Positions 24,274-33,377 of a stretch of 49,341 nucleotides of DNA are shown in pieces. The notes beneath the pieces are model-generated. The model saw nothing but the letters and a program-made list of their open reading frames with translations. It did no database searches and was not told the origin of the DNA. This stretch comes from Chloroflexota bacterium (GTDB taxonomy: Bacteria; Chloroflexota; Anaerolineae; Anaerolineales; UBA11858), in the NCBI GenBank assembly GCA_030609055.1, contig JAUWCZ010000003.1, positions 1-49,341 of the forward strand, in the 5' to 3' direction. The translations under genes and the position numbers were made by a program. Position 1 is the first letter of the stretch. The number at the start of each line of letters is the position of its first letter.

Positions 24274-24960
24274 ATGGCAAATGAGAAGGTCTTGGTAATT
24301 GATGATGAGGTCAAGATCTTAAACCTCGTCACATCCTACCTTGAGAAAGAAGGTTATGAGATCTTTACCGCGCAGGATGGCATATCCGGATTACAGATTG
24401 CCCGGACTAAAAAGCCGGACATCATTGTCTTAGATATCATGCTCCCGGAAATGGATGGTATCGAATTGTTATCTCAGCTGAGAAGGGAATCGAATGTTTA
24501 CGTAATTATGTTAACAGCAAGAACCGAAGAGACAGATAAAATTGTCGGTTTATCAGTTGGCGCGGATGACTATGTGACCAAGCCTTTCAGTCCTAGGGAA
24601 TTAACTGCCCGTATCAAGGCGGCTCTACGTCGGTTAAGTCTCACTGGAAAACAAATCGATCGGAATACCCTGAGATTTAAACATATCACAATTGATCTTG
24701 GAAGCAGGAAAATTTGGGTTAATAAACAAGCGATTGATCTTACCGCCATGGAATTTGACCTTCTGACCGCTTTGGCCGAACACCCCGGTCTGGTCTTCAG
24801 CAGGGAACAACTTCTTGAGAAGGTTTGGGGACACGATTATTTCGGTGAATTACGAGTAGTAGATGTTCATATTGGTCATATCCGGCAGAAGTTGGGGGAC
24901 GACAAGTATATTGCCACAGTAAGAGGTGTAGGATATCGTTTTGAGGACGACTGGGAGTAA
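24274..24960 (+). CDS. OmpR-family response regulator
   Basis: A 228-aa two-component regulator. The receiver domain has the acidic pocket D10-D11-E12, phosphorylation site D54 (IIVLDIMLPEMDG), T81 and K103 (VTKPFSPREL). The C-terminal winged helix (about 130-227) is of the OmpR/PhoB type (TAMEFDLLTALAEHPGLVFS, then VDVHIGHIRQKL). The ATG at 24274 follows GGGAGG; a TTG at 24262 is ignored. It precedes its histidine kinase by four bases. Given the downstream CopB-type ATPase and DUF411 gene it probably responds to copper, although this is inferred from position. Confidence 0.95.
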   Translation: MANEKVLVIDDEVKILNLVTSYLEKEGYEIFTAQDGISGLQIARTKKPDIIVLDIMLPEMDGIELLSQLRRESNVYVIMLTARTEETDKIVGLSVGADDYVTKPFSPRELTARIKAALRRLSLTGKQIDRNTLRFKHITIDLGSRKIWVNKQAIDLTAMEFDLLTALAEHPGLVFSREQLLEKVWGHDYFGELRVVDVHIGHIRQKLGDDKYIATVRGVGYRFEDDWE

Positions 24961-24964
24961 TAAG

Positions 24965-26110
24965 ATGATAAAAAGAATTCGCCGTCATCTTGGGATCAAA
25001 TTCTTTATTTCATATTTTGTTGTCATCCTGATTGGAATCCTAGTTTTAATCATGGCAACAAAATATACGGTACCAGGTGCTTTTGACCGGCACATGGCAG
25101 CAATGATCGAGGTGATTGGTCCTTCAGCCTCAGAACTAGAATTTGATCTTTACAATAACTTCCAAAATGCGGTTAATGAATCCTTGATTATTTCTGCTGG
25201 GGCTGCTTTCATTTCTGCTGTGATCGTCAGTTTATTTGTCAGCAGACAGGTAGTTGCTCCAATTCGTCGAATCATGGTCGCCAGTCAGCGTATTGCTAAT
25301 GGGCACTATAGTGAACGTGTCCAAATTCCGGGCAGCCTAGATAAAGGGGAAATGGATGAACTAGCACAATTATCGCTAAGTTTTAATCAAATGACTCTGG
25401 AACTAGAACAATCTGAAACCCTCCGGAAACAACTGATCGGGGATATTGCCCATGAGCTGCGAACACCGCTGGCGACGATTAAAGGATCCATGGAAGGATT
25501 AATGGATGGTGTCCTCCCAGCCGGGGAAGATACCTATCACCAGGTATATCAAGAAGCCGAACGATTGCAACGATTGGTGGATGATCTGCAGGACTTAAAT
25601 CGTGTTGAAGCCGGAGCAATCCAGTTGACCCTTGAAAGAAATAATGTTAGGGAACTGATTGAATTAACCCAAAAGCGGTTGTTAAGGCAGTTTGATGAAA
25701 AAGGTGTATCCCTTAAACTAAATATTCCAGATGATTTACCTGAGGTATCTGTTGACACCCATCGGATAGGGCAGGTATTTATTAATCTTGTAGGCAATAG
25801 TTTACAATATACTCCCCCTGGTGGGGTGGTGACGATTACTGCGGAAGAACAAAACAATCAAATACTGGTCATAATTTCAGATACTGGGATTGGGCTCTCC
25901 GCAGAGAATCTATCGCATATATTTACTCGTTTTTACCGGGTTGATAAATCTCGCTCTCGGGCTGGAGGCGGAAGCGGCATCGGTTTAACTATCGCCAAAC
26001 ATCTTGTAGAATCACACGGTGGAAAGATCTGGGCAGAAAGCCCTGGATTAGGAAAAGGAAGCACATTTAAAGTTTTATTGCCATTGTCATTACCCACACT
26101 CCACCTCTAA
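24965..26110 (+). CDS. Membrane sensor histidine kinase
   Basis: A 381-aa kinase partner of the upstream regulator. Two membrane helices (about 13-32 and 73-95) enclose a short external sensor loop of about 40 residues. A HAMP domain (about 95-150) leads into HisKA with the phospho-acceptor His163 (GDIAHELRTPLATIKGS) and the HATPase domain: N box (FINLVGNSLQYTPP), G1 (DTGIGLS), F box (FTRFYRVD) and G2 (GGGSGIGLTIAKH). The start ATG is 4 bp after the regulator's stop, with GGGAG inside that gene's end. The small sensor loop fits metal-ion sensing as in CusS-like kinases, but is not proof. Confidence 0.95.
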   Translation: MIKRIRRHLGIKFFISYFVVILIGILVLIMATKYTVPGAFDRHMAAMIEVIGPSASELEFDLYNNFQNAVNESLIISAGAAFISAVIVSLFVSRQVVAPIRRIMVASQRIANGHYSERVQIPGSLDKGEMDELAQLSLSFNQMTLELEQSETLRKQLIGDIAHELRTPLATIKGSMEGLMDGVLPAGEDTYHQVYQEAERLQRLVDDLQDLNRVEAGAIQLTLERNNVRELIELTQKRLLRQFDEKGVSLKLNIPDDLPEVSVDTHRIGQVFINLVGNSLQYTPPGGVVTITAEEQNNQILVIISDTGIGLSAENLSHIFTRFYRVDKSRSRAGGGSGIGLTIAKHLVESHGGKIWAESPGLGKGSTFKVLLPLSLPTLHL

Positions 26111-26219
26111 AAAACTTTACAGAATCTTCATAGTCTCTACCAAATAACTTTATTTATCCCTGCTACTATGGGGCTAAATAGAGTTTTCTTTTTAATGGTT
26201 ATTCAAAGGAGATGATTAT

Positions 26220-26462
26220 ATGATGCACGGATTTGGATTTGGTATTGGCGGTTTCCTCGGCATGATTCTTATCTGGGGTCTTCTAATCATAGGAACTGTT
26301 TGGTTGATCCGGGCATTATTTTCCGGGGGAATTAATAAACCTCTCCGGGAAACCGATCGCGAAGATCAAGCAATCGATATCTTGAATAAACGGTATGCTC
26401 GAGGTGAACTCAAACGGGAAGAGTATGAGTTGATGAAGAAAGATTTGGTCGATGAGAATTGA
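26220..26462 (+). CDS. SHOCT-domain small membrane protein
   Basis: An 80-aa protein with an N-terminal Met/His/Gly-rich start (MMHGFGFGIGGFLGM), one membrane helix (ILIWGLLIIGTVWLIRALF) and a C-terminal SHOCT motif (AIDILNKRYARGELKREEYE), the short two-helix domain known from many small membrane proteins. SHOCT proteins often sit next to heavy-metal ATPases and copper genes, as here, 31 bp before the CopB-type ATPase. AAAGGAG precedes the ATG. The exact role is unknown; binding or oligomerising a metal transporter is plausible. Confidence 0.9.
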   Translation: MMHGFGFGIGGFLGMILIWGLLIIGTVWLIRALFSGGINKPLRETDREDQAIDILNKRYARGELKREEYELMKKDLVDEN

Positions 26463-26493
26463 TCAAGTGATAAATATGGTCAGGAGTTAGTTA

Positions 26494-28569
26494 ATGGATC
26501 ACCATGCAGAGCACAATCATGAGAATCAAATAGCAGATCACAACAACGATGCCCACGATCAACATCATGAAGGTCATCAAAGGGAATCTCATCAAGATCA
26601 TGGAGTTGACCACAGTGGACATGAAGATCTGTTCCGGCGACGTTTTTGGGTCTCGTTAGCGCTAAGTGTTCCTGTAATATTGTTCAGTGTTACTGTTCAG
26701 CAATGGCTTGGGTTTTCTACGCCTACCTTCCCAGGAAGTAATTGGATCGTGCCAATAATTTCCATAATCATTTTTGGGTATGGAGGTGTTCCGTTTATCC
26801 AGATGGCAGTTCCTGAGATGAAGCGGCGATCTCCGGGAATGATGTCCCTGATATCCTTGGCAATAATTGTAGCGTTTTCATACAGCGTTGCCACAACTTT
26901 TCTTAAATTCGGAGAAAGTTTTTATTGGGAATTGGTCACGTTGATTGATGTAATGCTCTTGGGACACTGGATTGAAATGCGCAGTGTACGGCAGGCCTCG
27001 GGCTCATTAAATGAATTAGCGAAACTACTACCGGATACAGCCGAACGAATTAACAAGGATGGTTCAATAGAAAGCGTGCCATCCCATCTTCTACACCCGG
27101 GAGATCTATTTTTAATCCGGCCGGGAGACAGCATCCCTGCAGACGGAAGAGTTGTTGAAGGGGAATCTCATGTGAATGAAGCGATGATTACCGGGGAATC
27201 AAAACTGGTATCTAAAACAACAGATGATCCGGTGATTGCTGGAACAATCAACGAAGAAGGAAGTCTGCGGGTTGAGGTATCTGCTACAGGAGATGATACC
27301 GCTTTAGCCGGAATCATGAGGCTGGTTAATGAAGCCCAGCAGAGCAAATCGAATACCCAGGTCCTGGCGGATAAAGCGGCAGGTTGGTTGTTCTACATAG
27401 CGCTTGTAGTGGCAGTTCTTACTGGTATTGGTTGGGTTGTCGCTGTAGGATTTGATATCGAAGTAGTCAAACGTGTCACGACTGTATTAGTCATTGCCTG
27501 TCCTCATGCCCTGGGTTTGGCAGTCCCACTTGTGGTTGCAATCAGCACTTCATTGGGAGCTGAAAATGGAATTCTGGTCAGAGATCGGATTGCATTAGAG
27601 GAAGCCCATTTACTGGATACGATTATCTTTGATAAGACAGGCACCTTAACCAAAGGTGAGTTTGGAGTTGTTGATATTGCAGTCGTTGATCATTGGAACG
27701 TAGAACAAGCCCTGGGATTTGCTTCCGCACTTGAAGGGGACTCGGAACATCTCATCGCCCGGGCAATTCAGGAAAAAAGCCAAGAGTTATCGAGTTCTAC
27801 TCCTAAAGCAGTTGGATTTTCAGCCATTAAAGGGCGAGGAGTGAAAGCAGAGGTAAATGGTCAGGACACATACATCGGGGGTCCGAAATTATTAGAGATG
27901 CTAAAAATTGAACCCTCCGGCAAGTTGGCTGAGTTTTCCAGAATAGCTGGTAATAAAGGGCAGTCAGTTGTCTTTCTGGTTCATGATAACCACCTTGTGG
28001 CTGCCTTTTCTCTGGCAGATCTGATACGAAGAGAGAGTGAAGAGGCTGTGAAGCAACTTCAAGGAATGGGCGTCGAAGTTGTTATGCTTACAGGTGATAG
28101 TCAGGAAGTCGCTCAAAATGTAGCCCAAGAGTTAGGAATATCACGATTCTTTGCGGAAGTATTGCCGGAAGATAAGGATAAGAAGGTAATTGAGCTTCAG
28201 GAAGAAGGAAAGCGTGTTGCGATGGTGGGCGATGGTGTAAACGATGCGCCAGCATTAACACGGTCTGATGTCGGTATAGCGATTGGTAGCGGCACTGATG
28301 TCGCGGTTGAGTCGGCTGGGATAATCCTGGTTAAAAGCAATCCGCTGGATATTGTTCAGATTGTAAAATTGAGTCGTTTAACTTATCGAAAGATGATCCA
28401 GAACCTGATCTGGGCAACCGGATATAACATCATAGCAATCCCATTAGCCGCTGGTGTTTTAGCACCCTTTGGAATTTTACTCTCACCTGCGGTTGGAGCA
28501 CTGTTTATGTCCCTAAGTACAGTGATAGTCGCATTGAACGCCCAATTATTACGAAGAGGGTTATTGTAG
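26494..28569 (+). CDS. copB: CopB-type P1B copper-transporting ATPase
   Basis: A 691-aa heavy-metal pump. The first 45 residues are His-rich ([12 protein letters not shown]..., about 15 His), as in CopB. The metal-binding membrane motif is Cys336-Pro-His338, the CPH form of P1B-3 ATPases rather than the CPC of CopA. Actuator TGES lies at 233-236, the phosphorylation site is DKTGT (Asp380), and the hinge is [10 protein letters not shown]. Eight helices are predicted. Cu(II) or Cu(I)/Ag(I) export out of the cytosol is expected. It is preceded by SHOCT and the two-component system, and followed 35 bp later by the DUF411 gene, so it belongs to one copper-resistance unit. Confidence 0.95.
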   Translation: MDHHAEHNHENQIADHNNDAHDQHHEGHQRESHQDHGVDHSGHEDLFRRRFWVSLALSVPVILFSVTVQQWLGFSTPTFPGSNWIVPIISIIIFGYGGVPFIQMAVPEMKRRSPGMMSLISLAIIVAFSYSVATTFLKFGESFYWELVTLIDVMLLGHWIEMRSVRQASGSLNELAKLLPDTAERINKDGSIESVPSHLLHPGDLFLIRPGDSIPADGRVVEGESHVNEAMITGESKLVSKTTDDPVIAGTINEEGSLRVEVSATGDDTALAGIMRLVNEAQQSKSNTQVLADKAAGWLFYIALVVAVLTGIGWVVAVGFDIEVVKRVTTVLVIACPHALGLAVPLVVAISTSLGAENGILVRDRIALEEAHLLDTIIFDKTGTLTKGEFGVVDIAVVDHWNVEQALGFASALEGDSEHLIARAIQEKSQELSSSTPKAVGFSAIKGRGVKAEVNGQDTYIGGPKLLEMLKIEPSGKLAEFSRIAGNKGQSVVFLVHDNHLVAAFSLADLIRRESEEAVKQLQGMGVEVVMLTGDSQEVAQNVAQELGISRFFAEVLPEDKDKKVIELQEEGKRVAMVGDGVNDAPALTRSDVGIAIGSGTDVAVESAGIILVKSNPLDIVQIVKLSRLTYRKMIQNLIWATGYNIIAIPLAAGVLAPFGILLSPAVGALFMSLSTVIVALNAQLLRRGLL

Positions 28570-28604
28570 ATTGTCTAAGAGATTACCTAAAAGGAGAATT
28601 CTTT

Positions 28605-29072
28605 ATGAAACGGTTTCTTGTTGTAAGTCTTCTTATTGCTGTGTTGTTGTCGGCATGTGGAGCTGCCGCGATGCAGGGTGAGGACGTTCAGGAAGATCTA
28701 TTAGTTACGATTTATAAATCGCCTACTTGAGGGTGTTGTGGCACTTGGATTGAGTATCTGAAGGGAAATGGGATCAAAGTAAAGACCGAAAACGTAGAAA
28801 CGCTCGTTGAGGTCAAAACCCGCTACCAGGTCCCCGCAGAACTCCAGACCTGCCATACAGCCATCGTGGATGGCTATGTTGTAGAAGGCCATGTACCTAT
28901 TGCCGAAATTGAACGTTTGCTGCAAGAACGACCGGATGTGATCGGTATTGCAGTTGCAGGCATGCCAGCAGGAGCCCCGGGAATGGACATTGAAGGATTT
29001 GATTCCGAATCATTTGATGTGGTTACATTCGATAAAGAAGGTACCATTCAAATATATTCTAGTTACCAATAA
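28605..29072 (+). CDS. DUF411/CopG-type lipoprotein, predicted selenoprotein (Sec42)
   Basis: A lipoprotein start (MKRFLVVSLLIAVLLSACG, lipobox LLSAC, strong AAAAGGAG) leads into a DUF411 domain containing an in-frame TGA at 28728-28730. Read through, the 155-aa product has TIYKSPT-U42-G-C-C, where relatives have C-G-C-C, then WIEYLKGNGI, LQTCHTAIVDGYVVEGHVP and a Gly/Pro/Met tail. DUF411 includes CopG, a copper-resistance protein whose cysteines bind a copper cluster, so Sec would replace one cluster ligand. A stem-loop lies 14-33 nt after TGA (28744-28763) with loop TGAGT at +21 to +25. It is exported and sits after the copper ATPase. A nonsense mutation is the alternative. Confidence 0.85.
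28728..28763 (+). promoter_or_regulatory. Sec UGA and putative bSECIS in the DUF411 gene
   Basis: UGA at 28728-28730; CTTGGAT pairs with ATCTGAAG (one bulged G, one G-U pair), apical loop TGAGT 21-25 nt after the UGA. Spacing is close to that in the redoxin gene. Found by eye, not by folding software. Confidence 0.55.
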
Positions 29073-29102
29073 TATAAATAGTCACTTGATTTCTTAGTGA
29101 TT

Positions 29103-29131
29103 GAAAAAAGTCAACCTAAATTGGCTTTTTT
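29103..29131 (+). terminator. Terminator after the DUF411 gene
   Basis: AAAAAAGTCAA / TTGGCTTTTTT with a six-base loop, 30 bp after the stop. It ends the copper unit. Confidence 0.75.
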
Positions 29132-29281
29132 CACTTTATATATTCGAAGTCATCTGTATGCCCCATAGTAAAATGGGTGGTCTATTTAATCTTATCGAGT
29201 CAGAATTCGATTTTCTTATTGGTGTTCCTCTCGCTGAGTAAACTGATAGCGAGAGAGTAAGTACCCTAGGAGGGTAATGTT

Positions 29282-30520
29282 GTGAAGAGTTACAAAGGTG
29301 TCGAGCGCAAGATCACCAGAACATTGTTCCTATCCCAGAGTGTGGTTTCAGCCGCATTGATTACAACTGGCACGGTCAACGCTATCGCCGGAGCAGGGTT
29401 GAGCGGTGTCATCGCCTGGGCAGGTCTGCCAACGACGGTCCTTCAAATTTCCTCTGCATTAGGTGCCTTGACACTCGGTTTTGTCATGGAGCGTATTGGA
29501 CGGCGCAATGGATTAGCAATCGGTTTGGTAATTGGGGCGATTGGGGGTCTCTCAGCCGGCAGTGCCATCTGGCGGAGTTCATTCCCCCTTTTCCTGGTTG
29601 GAATGGCCATGTTTGGCTTTGCACAATCCGCAATGCAGCTGGGACGTTTCGCAGCTGCCGAGGTTAATCCACCAGCGAAACGAGGGCAAGCCATCGCCAA
29701 CGTTGTTCTGGGAGGAACTGTAGGCGCAATTGTTGGTCCTTTACTCGTCGGTCCTGCAGGAATCCTGGCCACCAGGCTCGGGTTTAATGAGTTGATTGGA
29801 CCTTACGGGACTGGTTTGGTCCTCTTTTTAATCGCTGCGATAATTGTATTTATTTTGTTGCGCCCAGACCCCTTAGATATTGCTAAAGAATTAGCTCTTC
29901 AGGAGGAAACTACCCATCAAAATACCGAAACCCTCAGAACGGTCCCGGAGATCCTGCGCCAACCGGGCGTCCTGGTGGCGATCATCACAATGGTTATCGG
30001 ACAAGCAGTTATGGTCATGGTGATGGTGATCACCAGTCTGCATATGAAAGGTTTAGGACATCCTTTATCGAATATCGCAATCGTGATCTCCGGGCATACC
30101 TTCGGGATGTTTGCTTTCTCGGTATTCTCCGGCCGCCTGGTTGACCGAATAGGCCGGGAGCCGGTGATAATTTTGGGATCGGTGATTCTCATCCTGGCGG
30201 GACTGAGCGCCGGGCTCTCACCTGATATATTGCCCATTGTGATTTCATTATTCTTATTGGGTCTTGGTTGGAATTTATGTTACGTGGGGGGATCAACACT
30301 CCTGACGGATCAACTTTCTACTCCAGAACAATCTCGTATGCAGGGTGTGAACGATCTTTTCGTGGGACTCTCCGCCTCTCTAGGGAGTCTTGGAAGTGGT
30401 TTTGTCTTTGCTGCAGTGGGATATCAGGTCATGGGTTTCATCGGGGCGGCATTTGCGATTATCCCGCTCATCGTCGCACTCTGGTGGATGAAAAACCCAT
30501 CCAGACTATCTGCAGCTTAA
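29282..30520 (+). CDS. MFS transporter
   Basis: A 412-aa major facilitator with 12 predicted helices and a central cytoplasmic loop around residues 200-225. The signature between helices 2 and 3, FVMERIGRRNGL, is of the normal D/E-R-x-G-R-R type, and its counterpart in the second half is GRLVDRIGREPVI. The start is GTG 29282 with AGGAGGG nine bases upstream; the near ATG is out of frame. A terminator separates it from the DUF411 gene, so it has its own promoter, but its position suggests drug or metal-chelate export. Substrate cannot be told. Confidence 0.88.
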   Translation: MKSYKGVERKITRTLFLSQSVVSAALITTGTVNAIAGAGLSGVIAWAGLPTTVLQISSALGALTLGFVMERIGRRNGLAIGLVIGAIGGLSAGSAIWRSSFPLFLVGMAMFGFAQSAMQLGRFAAAEVNPPAKRGQAIANVVLGGTVGAIVGPLLVGPAGILATRLGFNELIGPYGTGLVLFLIAAIIVFILLRPDPLDIAKELALQEETTHQNTETLRTVPEILRQPGVLVAIITMVIGQAVMVMVMVITSLHMKGLGHPLSNIAIVISGHTFGMFAFSVFSGRLVDRIGREPVIILGSVILILAGLSAGLSPDILPIVISLFLLGLGWNLCYVGGSTLLTDQLSTPEQSRMQGVNDLFVGLSASLGSLGSGFVFAAVGYQVMGFIGAAFAIIPLIVALWWMKNPSRLSAA

Positions 30521-30554
30521 CAAACTTATTCAATACAAAACCAGGTTTACCTAA

Positions 30555-30588
30555 AAAAAACACTTGATAAAAATATTAAGTGTTTTTT
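30555..30588 (+). terminator. Intrinsic terminator after the MFS gene
   Basis: AAAAAACACTTGATA-aaaa-TATTAAGTGTTTTTT. The stem is a variant of the ACACTTGATA hairpin beside copies A and D. The following sequence (GGGTTGTATTTGGGCAATCC, CGAACCAG) may be a badly decayed copy of the dispersed element. Confidence 0.9.
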
Positions 30589-30665
30589 TGGGTTGTATTT
30601 GGGCAATCCCGAACCAGTGTGTACAAGTTTATGTACATTTGATTTTACCTGTGAAACCGATCATG

Positions 30666-31619
30666 CTACGGCACTACCACACACCGAAACCCCACACCGG
30701 TGCTGCGTCCGTACGGCAGATCATAATATCGATAGCTGGTTCTAACGCTGCAGTAATTGGCATACCAGCTTCCCCCTCGTAAACTTCGATGCTCTCCACT
30801 TTTTGGGCCAGTGGGGTTTTGACTGGAGGCTTTGGAGTAATAACCAATATCATACCAATCCGCCGTCCATTCCCACACATTGCCGGACACATCCATCAAT
30901 CCGTAGGGACTGTTTCCCTGGGGGCTGTAAGAACCAACCGGCATAGGTCCTTCAATTCCCCCTTCTTCCGAGTTGCAGTTGGTGGATTCAAATTCATTGC
31001 CCCAGGGATATTTAAGTTCAGCAGTTCCCCGAGCTGCTTTTTCCCATTGAGCTTCTGTAGGCAAACGACCGCCAACCCATCCGCAATAAACCCCCACCTC
31101 ATCCCAGGTAAGGCAGGTTACAGGATAATCACTTTTTAAGGCATCCTGATAAGTTGATTCTCCCTGGCCACAGGATGCAGGTTCTACGCACATACCCGCC
31201 TTGACACATTTCTGATATTGAGCGTTGGTCACTTCGGTTTGATCAATCCAGTATTGGTTCAGATAAACTTTGTGTTTGGGTTGTTCATCCAAATGGGCAC
31301 AGGGGTCTTCCGCTTCTGATCCGATCACAAATTCACCAGCGGGGATGTACACCATCGTCATCCCATCGGTGGAACGTTTCCAAACATCACTGGCTGCCGG
31401 ATCAACCGGTAAATTCGGCCTGGGGGTTGGTGGATTTGCCGTGGGGGTAGAGTTATCAGTGGGTGGAAGAGAAGTATATGTAGCCGTGACTACGGGCGGT
31501 TCCGGGCTTGGGGTTGCTGTGGGCGGCAAGGGTGTCGGGGTAGAGGGCAGTGAAGGCGCAGGTTGGCAACCAGCAACCAGGAAAAACAAAGTGGTTAAGA
31601 GCCAGATGATCTTTTTCAT
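30666..31619 (-). CDS. Lipoprotein with FGE-sulfatase-type domain
   Basis: A 317-aa lipoprotein (lipobox FLVAGC) with a long Thr/Pro linker (about 25-75, including PTPLPPTATPSPEPP). The C-terminal domain (about 85-317) is of the formylglycine-generating enzyme type: MVYIPAGEFVIGSE, DQTEVTNAQYQKC, RLPTEAQWEKAARG, YPWGNEF, DVSGNVWEW, LRGGSW and the final GVGFRCV. FGE-like domains occur in true formylglycine enzymes and in many other secreted proteins; an enzymatic role here is not implied. No sulfatase gene is nearby. Extracellular, substrate unknown. Confidence 0.9.
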   Translation of the reverse strand: MKKIIWLLTTLFFLVAGCQPAPSLPSTPTPLPPTATPSPEPPVVTATYTSLPPTDNSTPTANPPTPRPNLPVDPAASDVWKRSTDGMTMVYIPAGEFVIGSEAEDPCAHLDEQPKHKVYLNQYWIDQTEVTNAQYQKCVKAGMCVEPASCGQGESTYQDALKSDYPVTCLTWDEVGVYCGWVGGRLPTEAQWEKAARGTAELKYPWGNEFESTNCNSEEGGIEGPMPVGSYSPQGNSPYGLMDVSGNVWEWTADWYDIGYYSKASSQNPTGPKSGEHRSLRGGSWYANYCSVRTSYRYYDLPYGRSTGVGFRCVVVP

Positions 31620-31695
31620 TATTTCAACCCGAATGGCAGCAAGGGTTAGCCTGATTGTGATTTACACTAGTTGTTCTCTTAACACCAGACTTTTT

Positions 31696-32121
31696 TTAAA
31701 GTTCTTTGGTAAGAAAGTACCGTTGATACCCGGGAGGAAAATCCAGTAGTTCGCCAAACACCTGATAGCCATGCTGTTTATAAAAGTCAGGCGCCTGAAA
31801 GCTGAATGTGTCCAGGTAGACATGCTTGGCACCACGCTGACGGGCTTCATTTTCAGCCTGGGTCAAAAGTTGACCCCCATATCCGCGACCGCGAAATTCG
31901 TCTTTTACCCACATCAAATCTAAGTAAAACCACCCCCAGTATACTTCTCCTAAAACGCCGCCAACAATTTCCTGATCAGGGGTTTGGAAGACAAAACACA
32001 GGCGTTGAAACTTATTATCACCTGCTTGTCGTTTGTTGTAATTACTAACGCCACCTCCAATTATCCCACAGGCGGAATCTTCAGGCTTATCAAAGTAGAC
32101 GATCTGATATTCTTGATCCAT
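31696..32121 (-). CDS. GNAT-family N-acetyltransferase
   Basis: A 141-aa acetyltransferase using acetyl-CoA. The core motif A is YLDLMWVKDEFRGRGYGGQL, with the CoA pyrophosphate loop RGRGYG, and motif B follows (HVYLDTFSFQAPDFYKQHGY). The length is normal for a single-domain GNAT. ATG 32121 is preferred over GTG 32133, which would sit too close to its ribosome-binding site. It lies 22 bp downstream of the homocysteine methyltransferase-like gene, so they are probably one transcript. The acyl acceptor is unknown. Confidence 0.9.
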   Translation of the reverse strand: MDQEYQIVYFDKPEDSACGIIGGGVSNYNKRQAGDNKFQRLCFVFQTPDQEIVGGVLGEVYWGWFYLDLMWVKDEFRGRGYGGQLLTQAENEARQRGAKHVYLDTFSFQAPDFYKQHGYQVFGELLDFPPGYQRYFLTKEL

Positions 32122-32143
32122 AGTCTTTTTCACTTCCTTAATC

Positions 32144-33040
32144 TTATGTATTTGTGACGATGTTCTTTAACATCTGGATATGTTCTAACCCTATGCCGCA
32201 GCAACCACCCACAACCTGGATTCCCTGTTGCAGCCATGAATTTGCTGCTGCTGCATAATCCTCTGGTGAGATTACATCGTTAAAAATCCAGTTTGGCTCG
32301 ACAAATTTTCCGGAATGTGCGTAGACACCGATCGGACCACGCCAGTTATCCTTCAAAACTTTTAAACAGGCATCGATATATTCGACTTCTGTATGCATGA
32401 TAAAAATGACCGGTACCTCTTTATCCCGAATCGCCTTAACCCCATCAAGTAAAGTGGGACCATCCAATAAGTGCGGCTCGCCTAGTTCATCCAGGTTACA
32501 GCTGAAGCCTATCCATATAGGAAGACCGCTTTTTTGTGCGGTATCCAGCAGGGTAAGCATGCGCTCAATATCGGACATCATTTCGAGTATGATTAAATCT
32601 GCCCCGGCATTTGCCATGATCCCAGCTTGTTCCTCGATATTCGCTCGCAGCTGATTGAGAGGGGGAATCTGTCCGGTAAAAGACCAGTGAGTAATCCCGC
32701 CCGCAACCAACACATTTGGGGTTTTCAGGTTGGTTCGTGCCTCAAGTGCGAGTTCAATGCCGCGACGGTTCAGCAATTCAAAATGTTCTTCAAGGCCAGC
32801 ATCTTTTAAGACATGTTGTGAGGTGGAAAACGTATTTGAGATCACGATTTGCGCACCGCATCGGATATAGTCCTCATGGACACCCCGCACGATATCGGGG
32901 TGTGTCATCGCGCCAGCCCCATTCCAGGCACTATTAACCATAGGGACACCCCGCTTTTCGATCTCTGTACCGGTTGCGCCATCGATCAATATTTGATCAC
33001 CGTTATGTAAGCGCTGGATCAATGCCTGATATCTGTTCAT
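32144..33040 (-). CDS. Homocysteine S-methyltransferase-like protein, odd zinc site
   Basis: A 298-aa TIM-barrel protein of the homocysteine/betaine S-methyltransferase family, which makes methionine with a zinc-activated thiol. It has the N-terminal DGATGTEIEKRG, SNTFSTSQHVL and the C-terminal zinc pair GGCCGIG. The third zinc Cys, normally in a G-[IV]-N-C strand, is replaced: the aligned segment reads VIFIMHTEVEYID, with His where Cys is expected. Zinc binding could continue via His, or the protein may have a different methyl acceptor. It is upstream of the GNAT gene and co-oriented. Start ATG is well placed. Confidence 0.85.
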   Translation of the reverse strand: MNRYQALIQRLHNGDQILIDGATGTEIEKRGVPMVNSAWNGAGAMTHPDIVRGVHEDYIRCGAQIVISNTFSTSQHVLKDAGLEEHFELLNRRGIELALEARTNLKTPNVLVAGGITHWSFTGQIPPLNQLRANIEEQAGIMANAGADLIILEMMSDIERMLTLLDTAQKSGLPIWIGFSCNLDELGEPHLLDGPTLLDGVKAIRDKEVPVIFIMHTEVEYIDACLKVLKDNWRGPIGVYAHSGKFVEPNWIFNDVISPEDYAAAANSWLQQGIQVVGGCCGIGLEHIQMLKNIVTNT

Positions 33041-33377
33041 AATAGATCCTTTAACATGAATTATCGAGGGGATCTGAATGGGTTGCCTTAATTATGTTCT
33101 AAAGTGTAGCATGATTCTAATAACCGGACTCGAACTGTTTTCCTTTGTTTTTTCATCCACAGTGCCGAGATATGTATCTATTTGATTCAGTGATCCCCAT
33201 TGTTCAAAGCGCAATGAAGAAAATAACGCTTACCTGTGAGAGTGTATCATCTCGCTCTTGCAGCTTGCGATGAGGATTAGAACAGAAGATAGCATTGCAG
33301 GAAAACATCCTCTCGTCTACAATACCAAAGTCTGACCTCCAGTCGGTTCAACTTTGACTGTCAAGTGGAGATTGAAT
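33041..33377. other. Intergenic between divergent genes, no gene recognised
   Basis: I see no frame with a good start or family similarity. The stretch must hold promoters for both the methyltransferase-like gene and the ABC operon. Short direct repeats or hairpins are not obvious. Confidence 0.4.

Noticed and set aside
28866-29072. A 68-residue plus-strand frame as a separate gene
   Set aside because: It is the C-terminal part of the DUF411 gene in the same frame, without its own ribosome-binding site; the upstream TGA is better read as Sec.
28605-29072. Genome-wide recoding of UGA as an amino acid
   Set aside because: UGA serves as the normal stop of many genes here, for example the PfkB kinase, macro-domain and GT2 genes.
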